A stretch of DNA of 64,000 nt from Pardosa pseudoannulata (GCA_032207245.1 CM063505.1:172615989-172679988), one strand, 5' to 3'; numbered from the stretch's first letter, positions 1-23,683 are shown. Notes: generated from the sequence alone by a model not told the origin. Translations and numbers: made by a program.

Positions 1-365
1 TATTAATCGATGTGGAAAAGATATATACAGATAGAGGGTTTTATTTAAAGAATTTTTCAGATTAACATCACGTGATAAGAAAAGTAACCAAATTACACAA
101 CATATACTTATTTTTTTTAAAGGCGAGAAAAATATGTTTAAGTAGTTTAGAATTATTTTTATAAACTCTACAAAAATATGAGACAAATAGCTAATAATGG
201 ATATAGAAAATAGATAATAAACAAGTAGATGACAAAATTAACAATCGATAAAAATATTTGTGTTCCCCTTACAAATACGTGAATAAGATTATATATATTA
301 TACCTATTTATCTACATATTATATATATGTCTTTAACTTTATTAGTGACTGCAGCATGATATATA
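1..365. other. AT-rich non-coding stretch
   Basis: No gene, repeat boundary or splice-bounded exon is recognised here. The missing 3' exons of the minus-strand ionotropic receptor gene would be expected in or beyond this direction, but none could be identified. Confidence 0.4.
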
Positions 366-943
366 CGGGGTGTCCCAAAAGGTCGTTTACAAACTTAACA
401 TGCTGGTTTGTCATATCATGATGAACAAGATTTACATAGGAACTTGTGTCCGAAAATGCAAACTGTGACCTCTAGAGGACAATAATTGCAGGATAATCGC
501 TAGATTGGTAGAGGCGGATCGCCGCTATCCCCCGACCTGACTCTCCTGGATTTCTACCTGTGGGGACACATGAAGTCCATGATGTACGAGATACCCTAAC
601 ATCGGATCTTATCGCCAGGATCGCGGAAGAGGCAGCACGTGTCCGTGACGCTCCTGGCCAAATTGAACGGGTTCGTGAATCCATGCGCCGACGTTGTGAA
701 ACGTGCATTGTGGCGAAGGGAAACAATTTTGAGCATTTTCTGTGATGTAATCCCCATCTGTAGTAAAAATCATATTAACACCGCTATCAATATCATTTTT
801 TTTCTCCTGCTCCACACTCGTGATCACAGCACTCTAGTGGTCGCAGTTTGTATTTTCAGACACAAGTTCCTATGTAAATCTTGTTCATCGTGATATGACA
901 GACCAGCATGTTACGTTTGTAAACGACCTATTGGGACACCCTG
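366..943 (+). mobile_element. Mariner-like element with long terminal inverted repeats, internally deleted
   Basis: The two ends are inverted repeats of about 105-112 bp at roughly 90% identity, with outer ends C(A/G)GGGTGTCCC and GGGACACCCTG. Both are flanked by TA, the target site of the Tc1/mariner superfamily. At 578 bp the element is too short for a full transposase; only a C-terminal remnant remains between the repeats. Confidence 0.75.
515..745 (+). pseudogene. Mariner-type transposase C-terminal remnant (frameshifted)
   Basis: One frame reads SPDLTLLDFYLWGHMKS, the motif around the third catalytic position in mariner-like DDE transposases. After about 596 the similarity moves to another frame, reading LIARIAEEAARVRD and ending GNNFEHFL, which resembles the usual C-terminal tail of these proteins. 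The N-terminal DNA-binding part and the first two catalytic residues are absent, so this is a non-functional fossil inside the 366-943 element. Confidence 0.65.
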
Positions 944-1508
944 TATAGATATGTAAACCAGCGCAATTTAATCCGCCCTTCACATAGCATTGTAGCCGAA
1001 ATTGTTTTTACTTACCGGGGATACTGGGCAAGAAGTCTAAGCAACTAAACTATTGAAGTAAACAGTCATGATACATTGAAGAGAACGGCGAGTTCGTAAA
1101 ACAGCTTAAATTTTATTTTAGAGCTATGAAAACGACCTGTTACTCTATCAAAGGTAAGAGATAGAACGATAAAAAACGCTTTTCTTTACAGAATTGGACC
1201 CCACACCCAGATATGGAAACGAATTCCTTCTCATAGAAAGTAGCTATGTCTGCGCTCTCATCAGTATAAAGAACATAAATCACTGAAAACAGTGAGCTAT
1301 TTTATTGAGACAGCTTGCGATAGGGAAAAAAAACTAGCATATAAGCTTTGGGAGACTGCTAAAAGAATTTTAAGTCGCTGACACTCATTTAGATAAGATT
1401 TTTGTGGCTGGGAAAATAGATTAAAAGGAATAGCAATGAGAAAGAGGAGAATTTTTAAGAGATATTTTAAGCACAATAATTTTGATATATTACATATACA
1501 TATATGTG

Positions 1509-1510
<2 letters not shown>
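944..1510. other. Unassigned non-coding DNA
   Basis: I see no convincing exon or element. Potential splice-like signals on the minus strand near 1010-1020 do not delimit an open frame. Confidence 0.4.
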
Positions 1511-1569
<59 letters not shown>

Positions 1570-1571
1570 TT

Positions 1572-1643
<72 letters not shown>

Positions 1644-1651
1644 ATATATAT
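1511..1651. repeat. (AT)n microsatellite
   Basis: Alternating AT over about 140 bp, interrupted once near 1563-1577. It creates spurious open frames of repeating Y-I on both strands. Confidence 0.95.
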
Positions 1652-2275
1652 AGGGCCTTCGCTACACCCCATTGGCTTCACAGGGAGGTTTTGTTAAAGC
1701 CCAGGGTAGGAAGACACTCTGTCTGGATTTTTGATACTACACTACAAAGGGTTGTAGCTTCGACCACGCCTTGAGATGTCCGAGGTGAATAGGAAGGACG
1801 AACGGAACAACGAAATGTCAGACAGTGAGACGCCACCGAAGAAGCCAATCAGAGGTTAAAAGGACAGCGATGCGGAAAGAAAAAGCCAATGGGAAGAGGC
1901 GAAAGGTGACGTCAGGCGACGTGAGTTTTTCTCTAGAGAGTCCCCAGGAGAAGGAAATGAACAGATGTTCGACTTGTGGTGTTTTTTTTTGTGGAGAGCT
2001 TTTCTCCAGCTTTGTGTGGGACTCAAGGAGACCCAGTTGTACCCCTGTACAAAGGTATCTGTCAGCAGCTGTCCGCAGATTGTTTTTTTAGGTTCGCCTT
2101 GAACCTGGAATTTTTAGGTCCACACCAGCCCTCCTGAGCTCTGTGATTTCCATTCGGAAAATTTGCACATACTCCATTTTAATCAAGAATAAATATTGTT
2201 ATTGTTTGTAAGCTGTACGTCGTGTCATAACCACTTCGACACCCACACGCTACCCGAGGATCTCGTGACGTTACA
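1652..2275 (+). repeat. Possible LTR fragment of a retroelement
   Basis: The segment ends in CTCGTGACGTTACA, very like the GTTGTGACGTTACA end of the solo LTR at 7445-7868. It contains an AATAAA-type signal near 2190 and similar GTGACGTCA-containing blocks. No 5' boundary or target duplication could be fixed, since the left side runs into an AT array, so this is a tentative LTR-related assignment. Confidence 0.35.
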
Positions 2276-2291
2276 ATACACACACACACAC

Positions 2292-2377
<86 letters not shown>
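2276..2377. repeat. (CA)n-(AT)n compound microsatellite
   Basis: A short CA run followed by about 80 bp of AT. Confidence 0.95.
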
Positions 2378-2379
<2 letters not shown>

Positions 2380-2659
2380 GATGTCTGCTATACAGATAGA
2401 TGACTTCCCTTTCAAGAACAATTTAGACAAGTATCCTACGACAAATGTAAAGTTTTTCAATATTTATTTATTTTTTAAAAGCTGATAAAATTATTTTTAG
2501 TTTGAAATAGCATAGGAATAAAAAAACTCCATGAAGCTATGTGATAAACAGTTAGTAAATGAAAATGGAAAATAGATGGTTAACAAGAATGAGACAAAAA
2601 TAACAAAAGAAAAATCTTTGTTTTCCAATCCCGTTTTCTAATAAGTTTTTCTGACTCAC

Positions 2660-16480
<13,821 letters not shown>

Positions 16481-16641
16481 CTGAAAGACAAACAGAAAAA
16501 GTTTTTAAAACAAGAATAACATATTTAAGTTTTAAGAAAGTAAAGGACTTTGAATCTCACTTCAAAATTTTAATATTTAACTCTAACGATCGTAAGTAAT
16601 ATAAAACATACAAAAGGCTATGATTTACGAAAAAAGATTTT

Positions 16642-17290
16642 TTAACACATTCGGGACTGCATGTCAGTTTAAGTTCTGTTCCTAGTTGCCGTTGAAGTGA
16701 TTGGTTTGGTTTGGTTTGGTTTTGGAGCTCTACGGTCTACTTTTTTCAACGAGGGTTAACCGTTTTGCAAAAAGTAGTTAACCGAGGATTAACTACTTTT
16801 TGCAACCGAGGGTATTGAAGTGAATTCCCGTCATTTCAAATTCTATTCTTGGTTGCCGTTGTTTTGAATTGACATCAGTTGACGCTATATTTCAGGTGGC
16901 AGATGATCTCAATTAAAGTCATTTCAAATGCTAAACCTGGTTGCTGTGGGCGTGAATTCAAGCCATTTAAAAATCTATTCTGGGTTGCCGTTGTTTTGAA
17001 TTGACATCAGTTGAAGTTCTATTTCAGGTGGCAGATGATCTCAATTAAAGTCATTTCAAATGCTAAACCTGGTTACTGTGGATGTGAATTCCTGTCATTT
17101 CAAATTATATTCTTGGTTGCCGTTGTTTTGAATTGACATCAGTTGAAGTTCTATTTCAGGTGGAAGATGATCTCAATTAAAGTCATTTCAAATGCTAAAC
17201 CTGGTTGCTGTGGACGTGAATTCACGCCATTTCAAAATCTATTCCGAGTTGCCGCTGACAGAAATTCACGTCCTACGATTTCTGTTTTCG
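16642..17290. repeat. Satellite-like array of 44-bp monomers in 132-bp higher-order units
   Basis: From 16853 to 17248 nine monomers run in exact 44-bp register (starts at 16853, 16897, 16941, 16985, 17029, 17073, 17117, 17161, 17205). Every third monomer is most alike, giving three 132-bp units. Monomers share a core like TGAATT-A--TCATTTCAAAT. Removing the SINE at 16701-16814 plus one TSD restores an exact 44-bp monomer at 16686-16852. Degenerate monomers flank both sides. Confidence 0.9.
16692..16823 (-). mobile_element. Truncated, rearranged family-1 SINE inserted in the 44-bp array
   Basis: On the plus strand it starts with TTGGTTTGGTTTGG (the reverse of the CCAAA-type tail), then GAGCTCTACGGTCTAC and the GAGGGTTAA segment of the SINE 3' end; the tRNA-like head is absent. 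Inside, GCAAAAAGTAGTTAA and TTAACTACTTTTTGC form a perfect 15-bp inverted repeat. The target duplication is TTGAAGTGA (16692-16700, 16815-16823). Confidence 0.8.
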
Positions 17291-18438
17291 AATACGATAG
17301 CATCATCACATGTATGTGATACTGTAAGAAAATTGGAATAGATTAAAGAAATATATACATAATTCCGTTATTGTTTTATTCAAGTTGTATTTTGAGATAT
17401 CAATGCTTTCAAATTTGAGCTTGTTGCCATTAAATTTTCATCCTTACCTTAAAGATAAAGGTTTGTTGCAACTGTTTTCAGAATTTTATTACTTTTGCCA
17501 ATACTCAGTATTAGAAAAAAAAATTCAGGTCACAAAAGTGTTAAGTAAATATAAATAGTACATTAAAATTAAATATTCATTAAAAATATAGCACTGAATA
17601 TTAGTCAGTTGTTTTCAGTTTTCCACTAAATGTTTAGAATTTATAACAAACAAAACTGTGCATCAATTTTTACTGGCATGCAATATAATTTATAGAAAAC
17701 AATAATTTCAAGTTATAAAAAATTTTAGTAAGCTTTTTGCTGTTTCATGACATAAAACTATTTGTAACTTAACAAAATACTTTGTTTTAAATAAGCGAAT
17801 GTAGTATTATAATAATCTCTTAATAGACAATGGACATAAATGTAAGAGATATCTAGAAAAAAATAACGGGCCTGGTACATTTTGAAGTTACTAATTTGAT
17901 AGGAAAAAGATGGAAAATATGGTTTCCAAATTTTAAAATAAGGATGTACGGAAATTTTTTAAAAATAAAATACGAAAATTTTTTTTAAATAAAATGATTA
18001 TTCAATAGAAAAATTTTTAATTTATTATTTGTGTTTTATGTTTGAGCTTTAGTAATGCTAGTAACGAAAGATCTACAGTTCAAAATTATTTTAAAAATTA
18101 ATGTTTTAAAAATTCTGAAATATATTTCAAACTTTTAATAAATTATTTTTGGTTATATTAATTTTTTGTTCATCATCAAAAGCAATTTTGTTGGTATTTG
18201 GCAGAAAAAAAGTAGCACCGGGTCTCAGAGGCCCTGCGCAAGTTTTCGTGTAACTGCGAGTAGCACGAACCTCGCAGGTTAAAAAGTACATAATTTTACT
18301 CTCTCTAAATATTGCTTATATTTTTTTTTGTTTACTTTTAAAAAAAATTTCTGTTTAGCTTAAATGTGAGTAGAAAGTTCAATATAAAGTTAAATAAGGT
18401 AAGTTATTTGTTTAAAAAAGTATTAAAAATAAAAATGA
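17291..18438. other. AT-rich DNA, nothing recognised
   Basis: Only a short GC-richer patch near 18205-18275 stands out; it does not match a family I can name. Confidence 0.35.
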
Positions 18439-18529
18439 GTGTTTTTAATATTAATTAAGAATTTTAAACTTATTAAAAGATATCAATCTAAAAAAGTGAT
18501 TTCTGAAATTTTTTTTTCAAAATTCTGTG

Positions 18530-19290
18530 ACAAGAATGGGTTAAGAGTAGCAACGATTAACTACGAGGAATACCACGCTGGTAGTGGTGTTCTTATCAGA
18601 GATCGCAATGGAATTGTCAAAATAAAGAAAAGAAATCCTGATTTTAGCTCAGTTTATAAAAGTGCCATCGATGAAGGACTAAGTTATGTAATGTCTTCTT
18701 TACACCCCAAAGCCATTTAGATTCTGACCGATAGTCATAGTGACATTCAACATTTGTCAAACTGGTGTACATTGGTGACAAAATTGGAATTTCAATTCTC
18801 ACTAAATTAAAACAAGTATCATCCTCTTGTGATGTGCACTTACAGTGGATCCCCTCTTCTGTAGACATTTGGGGTTATGAGGAGGACTATGTTTTGGTGA
18901 AGAAGGGTGCCGGGAAGACTGTGGCTCCTTCTAATTGTCTGACTTACCTTGAGCTGTATTCTGACAGGAAACATATTGATAAAATATCTTGGCTTGTACC
19001 TCCGGCATATCCTTGGAACCTTGCTGATTCCTCTGGTGGATTCCTCGCTATAAACAGATGCATCCAGACAGCTCTTTCCCTCTTTCTTAGTGGCCATCTA
19101 AGGGACCTAATCATCCAGGGTAGTAAAAAAAAACTCACCCGATTTGTCCAAAATGCAAACAAGAGCAGGCTTCTCCGGCACATATTCTTAAGTATCTAGA
19201 TTTCACCTACGACGACCTATTAGATTTTTCTGAGTTTTGAGGGGTGAATAAACTTGCACATCTAGTCCAGCAGTAGCTGACTCGGAGATT
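18530..19290 (+). pseudogene. Non-LTR retrotransposon (R1/Jockey-like LINE) ORF2 3' end, RNase H domain remnant
   Basis: Reads GSGVLIRDRNGIVKIKKRNP, then after an in-frame TAG (18718-18720) ILTDSHSDIQHLSNW (the acidic RNase H segment). In a second frame it reads LQWIPSSVDIWGYEED and LTYLELYSDRK, and in a third CPKCKQEQASPAHIL followed by a short tail. This order (RNase H, then a C-terminal Cys-His cluster) is that of ORF2 in LINEs that carry RNase H. At least one stop and two frame changes show it is dead. The reverse transcriptase and endonuclease parts are absent, consistent with 5' truncation. Confidence 0.75.
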
Positions 19291-19454
19291 AACAACAAAA
19301 ACAACTTTATCTACCATTAACACTATTAACTTTCTCCTTTAGGAATTTAAGGAATTACATCTTGATACCGCATACTCTGACAAGTATAAGGCGTTTGTGA
19401 TACCATAGATTTAACCTGCCTGTTCTCTCAATATACAAAGAGATGTTTAGTGTA

Positions 19455-19510
19455 CTTACCTCGAACCCGTAATTCTAGCTTAGCGCACTGGCCACTAGGC
19501 CATTTAAGAC
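19455..19510 (-). repeat. tRNA-like SINE head remnant
   Basis: The minus strand reads GGCCTAGTGGCCAGTGCGC then ACGGGTTCGAGG, an A-box/B-box pair. No intact tRNA fold or flanking SINE body could be traced. Confidence 0.35.
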
Positions 19511-19592
19511 CACGAGGGATATATATTTTACAAAATAATCTTTCTCTATAATTTTTTCGAGATTATCATTTTGATTTCACTTTGGCAATCTT

Positions 19593-20442
19593 TTTAATGT
19601 GATGAGGCGATTTAGATTAGTAATATAATTGATTCATTCATACAAGAAGTAAAATGCTCGGGATCTAAATCTGACCTCATTAAATCTTTGTAAAAGATAA
19701 AGGACCATAAAATTATATTCTACGGATATTGTTGTCTTGTACAGTGGTCTCGGGCGGGGTTCTGATCCCAGTCCCAGATTAGAATCCAGTCTCCGTACTT
19801 GACATTAAATAAGAATACCTTTGTGGAGTATTTTTGAATCCCTAAGGAACAATGCCCAATTACAAGGGATAAGGTTTTCCACTTTGGTGGTCTCAAGGTT
19901 CAAGCAGACCAATTAGATTTTTACAACTATCCCGATTGGACGATAAGAAGGAAGAGGGGACAAGGTTTGGTTTGGTTTGGAGCGCTACGGTCTACAGTTT
20001 TGCACACGCGGGCTAATGAGACCGGTACCTACTGCTTAAAGCCGATTCCGAACGGCTACGAACATCCATGCCATAGCGGGATTCGAACCCACGAACTCCG
20101 GTACCGACGATCAGCGCCCTAACCAATCGGCCAGCGTTCGGCGAAGAGGGGACAAGAATGAAATTAATAAAATAAGACAAATCTAAAAAAAAAGAGAAGG
20201 TGTTCCGGAGCGCAGTTTACTAGACAAGTCCGACGGAAGGGGTTCGGAAGTCCAAGAGAAGGTTTCAGATGCTTTTAATTTAGCTTTTAGTTTATTTTCA
20301 TATTTTATGTCTGTAGTTTCTCAGAACCTATTGTTAAATTTAGTACTAAAATACTTTTACACAACGCAATCAAAATAAATACAACTATACATTTGATCAC
20401 AGGTTAATACCCAAATATAAACGAGGACTACGCGACATTTAA
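19593..20442. mobile_element. Solo LTR 2 (840 bp with nested SINE) and 5-bp TSD
   Basis: 19598-20437 begins TGTGATGAGG and ends CTACGCGACA, flanked by TTTAA on both sides. It is the same LTR family as 4250-5266 but lacks a central segment of about 370 bp of that copy, and carries a family-1 SINE at 19965-20142. It ends only about 30 bp before the copia element. Confidence 0.85.
19951..20156 (-). mobile_element. Family-1 SINE nested in solo LTR 2
   Basis: A full-length minus-strand copy (about 178 bp, 20142 to 19965) starts GCCGAACGCTGGCCGATTGG, has GGGTTCGAATCCCGC as B box and ends in an AAACCAAACC tail. It is flanked by a perfect 14-bp duplication GAAGAGGGGACAAG. Solo LTR 1 preserves the empty site near 4608-4621. 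Confidence 0.92.
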
Positions 20443-20469
20443 GTTATGCTTTTTATTCCTTTTTGAATT

Positions 20470-20862
20470 TGTCAGCAAAATAGTATGCTCACCTTATTTA
20501 AGGGTTATATTCTTTCCATCCGAATGCACGTGCATAAACCGTTGATTAAGAGTGTAATCAGATTGCGAACACTGCGAGCTGAATAAGCCCGTTCGCAATC
20601 TGACTTATCACAAGTTTCCAGCATTTATGCAAATGTGTAAAAAGCAAATGTGGATATAAGCACGAAAGCACGTGCTTGCTCTCTCTCTCTTTTTTTTAAT
20701 TGCTGCTGTTTGTAAGTGCGTAGTAGGTATGAGAAGAAATAAAGTGTATTTTTTATTTTTAATACGTTTTGAACTTTAATAGGCCCAAGTCACATACCAT
20801 GCATTCACCACTGCTATTATATTAGCCTTCAGAGAGATAATTAAAAGAAATATCGTCTGACA
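20470..20862 (+). repeat. copia 5' LTR
   Basis: 393 bp. Contains a perfect 13-bp inverted repeat (20558-20570 / 20591-20603), a CT-rich run near 20680, and AATAAA near 20740 that should serve as the polyadenylation signal in the 3' copy. Three mismatches to the 3' LTR, all in the last 130 bp. Confidence 0.95.
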
Positions 20863-20867
20863 AATAA

Positions 20868-20881
20868 GGTTATGGGCCCAG
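20868..20881 (+). promoter_or_regulatory. copia primer-binding site matching the anticodon arm of initiator tRNA-Met
   Basis: GGTTATGGGCCCAG lies 5 nt past the LTR and is the exact complement of the anticodon stem-loop segment CTGGGCCCATAACC of insect initiator tRNA-Met. It is not complementary to a tRNA 3' end. This is the half-tRNA priming mode known for Drosophila copia. Confidence 0.85.
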
Positions 20882-21009
20882 GCTCAATGAATTGCAGTAT
20901 GTGACTGAACGCTGGAGTATAGAGGTCGACGAAGCTTATTTAACTGAAAGTCTAACTTTTTACTAGAAGTTTTCCCGAGAAGAAAATTTAAGCATACCGG
21001 ATTCTAAGC

Positions 21010-21828
21010 ATGAATGACGCCGGGGAGGCCAACTTTAGGATACGACCTTTAGAAGATTCGAATTTCCCGCAGTGGAGTAAAGAAATTAAAGTGATACTTC
21101 TTGAACGGCACTTGTGGGAGATTGTTACGGAAAAGGAGGTTGAACCGGACGTAAAAGATTTAAAGTTGGTAAATGACTTTAAAATAAAAAAAAATAAGGC
21201 GTTCGCTACGAATTTTATGAACGTTAGCAACGGTCTACGCCCGATAATAGAAAATGTAGAAGACCCAGTGCTAGCATGGAAGAAATTAAAAGACTACTTT
21301 CAGCCCGATTCGAGAGCAAGAACAATGGCACTCAAAAATGAATTTTATAATCTTCGTCCAGAACCACATGAAAAAATAGCCATCTATGGAAGCAAACTTG
21401 AAAGAATTGCAGAACAACTTCAAGAATGCGGACACCCCATAGACGAACAAGATAAATGTTTTCAAATTTTGCGTTTTCTACCTGATGAAATGGAGAATGT
21501 GGTACAAAACATCTACCGCTGGGAGGAAAAGAACTTTAAATTTGGAAACGTATTGGATGAGTTGATTCGAGAGGAGGGAAGACTCCAACAAAGGCAAGCT
21601 GACCGGCCAACTACTACATACGCGGCAACCACAGGAAAGCAAGGATACAAGAGCAATCTCGTGTGTTTCCATTGCAAGAGAAAAGGACATTTCCAAAGAG
21701 ACTGTCCGTTGCGAAGGAAGGAAAAGGGGAGACAACCCAGGACAGAAAGGCCAGAGAAAGAGCGAGGTAATTCTGCTTCAAGGTCACGAAGTGAGGAGAG
21801 TTTTTTTAATGGAGGTATTCACAACTGA
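21010..21828 (+). CDS. copia gag
   Basis: 272 residues, ATG at 21010, the first long frame after the leader. The N-terminal two thirds (IRPLEDSNFPQWSKEIKVIL, then LKDYFQP and the downstream helices) match the copia-type gag family that forms the virus-like particle shell. A CCHC zinc knuckle C219-x2-C222-x4-H227-x4-C232 follows, and a basic tail. It ends at TGA 21826-21828. The pol frame (+1 relative) overlaps the 3' part of gag. A seven-T run (about 21800-21806) just before the stop is where the two frames would have to be joined. Confidence 0.9.
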   Translation: MNDAGEANFRIRPLEDSNFPQWSKEIKVILLERHLWEIVTEKEVEPDVKDLKLVNDFKIKKNKAFATNFMNVSNGLRPIIENVEDPVLAWKKLKDYFQPDSRARTMALKNEFYNLRPEPHEKIAIYGSKLERIAEQLQECGHPIDEQDKCFQILRFLPDEMENVVQNIYRWEEKNFKFGNVLDELIREEGRLQQRQADRPTTTYAATTGKQGYKSNLVCFHCKRKGHFQRDCPLRRKEKGRQPRTERPEKERGNSASRSRSEESFFNGGIHN

Positions 21829-23566
21829 GATGAAACAACAACCTTGGATTTTTGATACAGCGGCAACTTCTCATTTTTGCAATTCAAGGGAGATGTTCCT
21901 GGACGATTTCGTCACCCTTAACAACCAGGTTTTGACTGGAGCAGTGGATGGTCAGACCACAGCCATCAAAGGAAAAGGTACTGTAAAATTAATTTTTGGT
22001 CATGTTGAATTATCACTCAGAAATGTGATGTATACACCTAAGTTACGTAGGAATTTAATCTCAGGACCTTGTATTGACCAAAAGGGTGCTAAATTTGTAG
22101 GTAGTACTGGAAAAATATACATTTTTAGGAAAAATGGGAAGTTGTTATGTTCTGCCAAATTGCATAATGGACTTTATTATTTATTTTCTGAGAAATGTAA
22201 TGACTATAATGATCCTCAAAGTAATAATGTACATAATGTGAATGAAATGTGTAATTTAAATGTAAAACCTAATCTTAAATCATGTATCAAAACTAAAAAG
22301 GGGAAACGAGTAAAAAGCATAAAGTTTACCAATGAAAGTTTAGCCGAATGGCACGCAAGACTTGCCCACATAAACGTGGATGCAGTAGTAAGAACAAGTA
22401 AAATTAAATGTGTACACGGTTTACCCGAGCTTAAAGGCTCAGTTCGGGATTGTAGGGCCTGTAAGGAAACCAAATTTAAGCGTGTTAGCTTTAAACCCAT
22501 TAACAGAACTTTTACCCGAAAACCGCTTGAATTGGTACACACTGATTTGTGTGGTCCGTTGCCGACTACATCTATCCATGGGCATAGATATTTTATGACT
22601 ATAATTGATGATTTCTCACGAAAAGTATTCTGTTTTCCTTTAAAATCTAAATCAGAAGTATTAGAGACTTTTGTTAAATTTCAAAAACGTGCAGAAAGAT
22701 TCTTAGATAGTAAAATAAAAAATGTTCGTTCGGATAATGGTCTAGAATACGTAAATAACGAATTCAAGCAGTATTGCGATAATCTCGGGATTAAACATGA
22801 ACTAACGAATGTATATACCCCAGAACAGAATGGAATCGCGGAAAGATTTAATTATACCGCTATGAATGGCGTTAAAGTGTTGTTACGTGATAGTGGGTTA
22901 AACGCAGGATTTTTGTCTGAAGCATTACTACACTTTATCTATAGCTGGAACCGAGTATGTAATAAGCAAAATAAGACCCCTTTCGAACTATATGGGTGGA
23001 AACAACCATCTCTAAATCATATGAAACCTTTCGGTATCCAAGCCTACATAGGTATCCCCAAAAACTTAAGGAAGAAATTTGACCCGAGAGCAAAACCAGA
23101 AATTTTAATGGGTTACGCACTTCGAACGAAAGGATATCGCATTTGGAACCCAGAATCGCGAAAAATAATAGAAACAATAAATGTTAGGTTTGAAAACAAA
23201 TTTCCCGAAAAAGAAAAACCTCAGCCTGAAATATTTAAGGAAAGTGACCTGGACCTCCAAACCTTCAAAATTACTCGAAGTAGTACTACCGAAACAGATT
23301 CTGAAGATGAATATCAAGACTGTCCAGACACATCACCCGAACTCGATTCAGACCCAGAGGGGGTAGTATTGGAACCTGACGGATACTACGACGAAACACC
23401 GAAACCTGAAGGGGAAGAAAGAGTAGTAAAGTGGATAAGGAAGGTACCCCGCGAAAAGGGTGCAAATGATATTTACTATACAGTGGAAAACATGAAAAAC
23501 AGATTGAGATCGTTGGGGGAAATAAAACAGTATTGCAAGAAAAATAATATAAAGTTTCAGAGTTAA
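21791..23566 (+). CDS. copia pol, protease-integrase part (interrupted)
   Basis: Open for 591 codons from a GTG; there is no good ATG, so it is read as the continuation of gag through a frame change. Near residue 22 WIFDTAATSHF is the aspartic protease active site (D-T-A-A-T in place of D-S/T-G-A-T). HARLAHINVD ... CRACKETK (about 187-225) is the HHCC zinc finger preceding integrase. The DDE core follows: HTDLCGP (about 251), RSDNGLEYVNNEF (about 315) and PEQNGIAERFN (about 350). The frame ends at TAA 23564-23566; the same frame continues to a second stop (TGA 23681-23683) and then into reverse transcriptase. The protease G-to-A change may weaken activity. Confidence 0.9.
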   Translation: MRRVFLMEVFTTEMKQQPWIFDTAATSHFCNSREMFLDDFVTLNNQVLTGAVDGQTTAIKGKGTVKLIFGHVELSLRNVMYTPKLRRNLISGPCIDQKGAKFVGSTGKIYIFRKNGKLLCSAKLHNGLYYLFSEKCNDYNDPQSNNVHNVNEMCNLNVKPNLKSCIKTKKGKRVKSIKFTNESLAEWHARLAHINVDAVVRTSKIKCVHGLPELKGSVRDCRACKETKFKRVSFKPINRTFTRKPLELVHTDLCGPLPTTSIHGHRYFMTIIDDFSRKVFCFPLKSKSEVLETFVKFQKRAERFLDSKIKNVRSDNGLEYVNNEFKQYCDNLGIKHELTNVYTPEQNGIAERFNYTAMNGVKVLLRDSGLNAGFLSEALLHFIYSWNRVCNKQNKTPFELYGWKQPSLNHMKPFGIQAYIGIPKNLRKKFDPRAKPEILMGYALRTKGYRIWNPESRKIIETINVRFENKFPEKEKPQPEIFKESDLDLQTFKITRSSTTETDSEDEYQDCPDTSPELDSDPEGVVLEPDGYYDETPKPEGEERVVKWIRKVPREKGANDIYYTVENMKNRLRSLGEIKQYCKKNNIKFQS

Positions 23567-23683
23567 CTATTTGATTTTTCACGACAGAATAAATTTAGTG
23601 GCGTAGTAAGTGGGGACCAAACACCAGAAGCCAGTATTTCATGTCGAGACTTCAACCCCTTTACAGATCATGATTCTGAATGA

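Noticed and set aside
1000..1100. Possible downstream exon of the ionotropic receptor with donor GTAAGT near 1010
   Set aside because: All three frames upstream of that donor contain stops within a plausible exon, and no receptor similarity is visible.
16642..17290. CRISPR-like direct repeats
   Set aside because: Monomers are contiguous 44-bp units without unique spacers; this is eukaryotic tandem repeat DNA.
22216..22542. Minus-strand open frames inside the copia and CsRn1-type elements
   Set aside because: They are shadows of gag and pol with no independent signature; likewise near 21478, 22935, 23286 and 34846.
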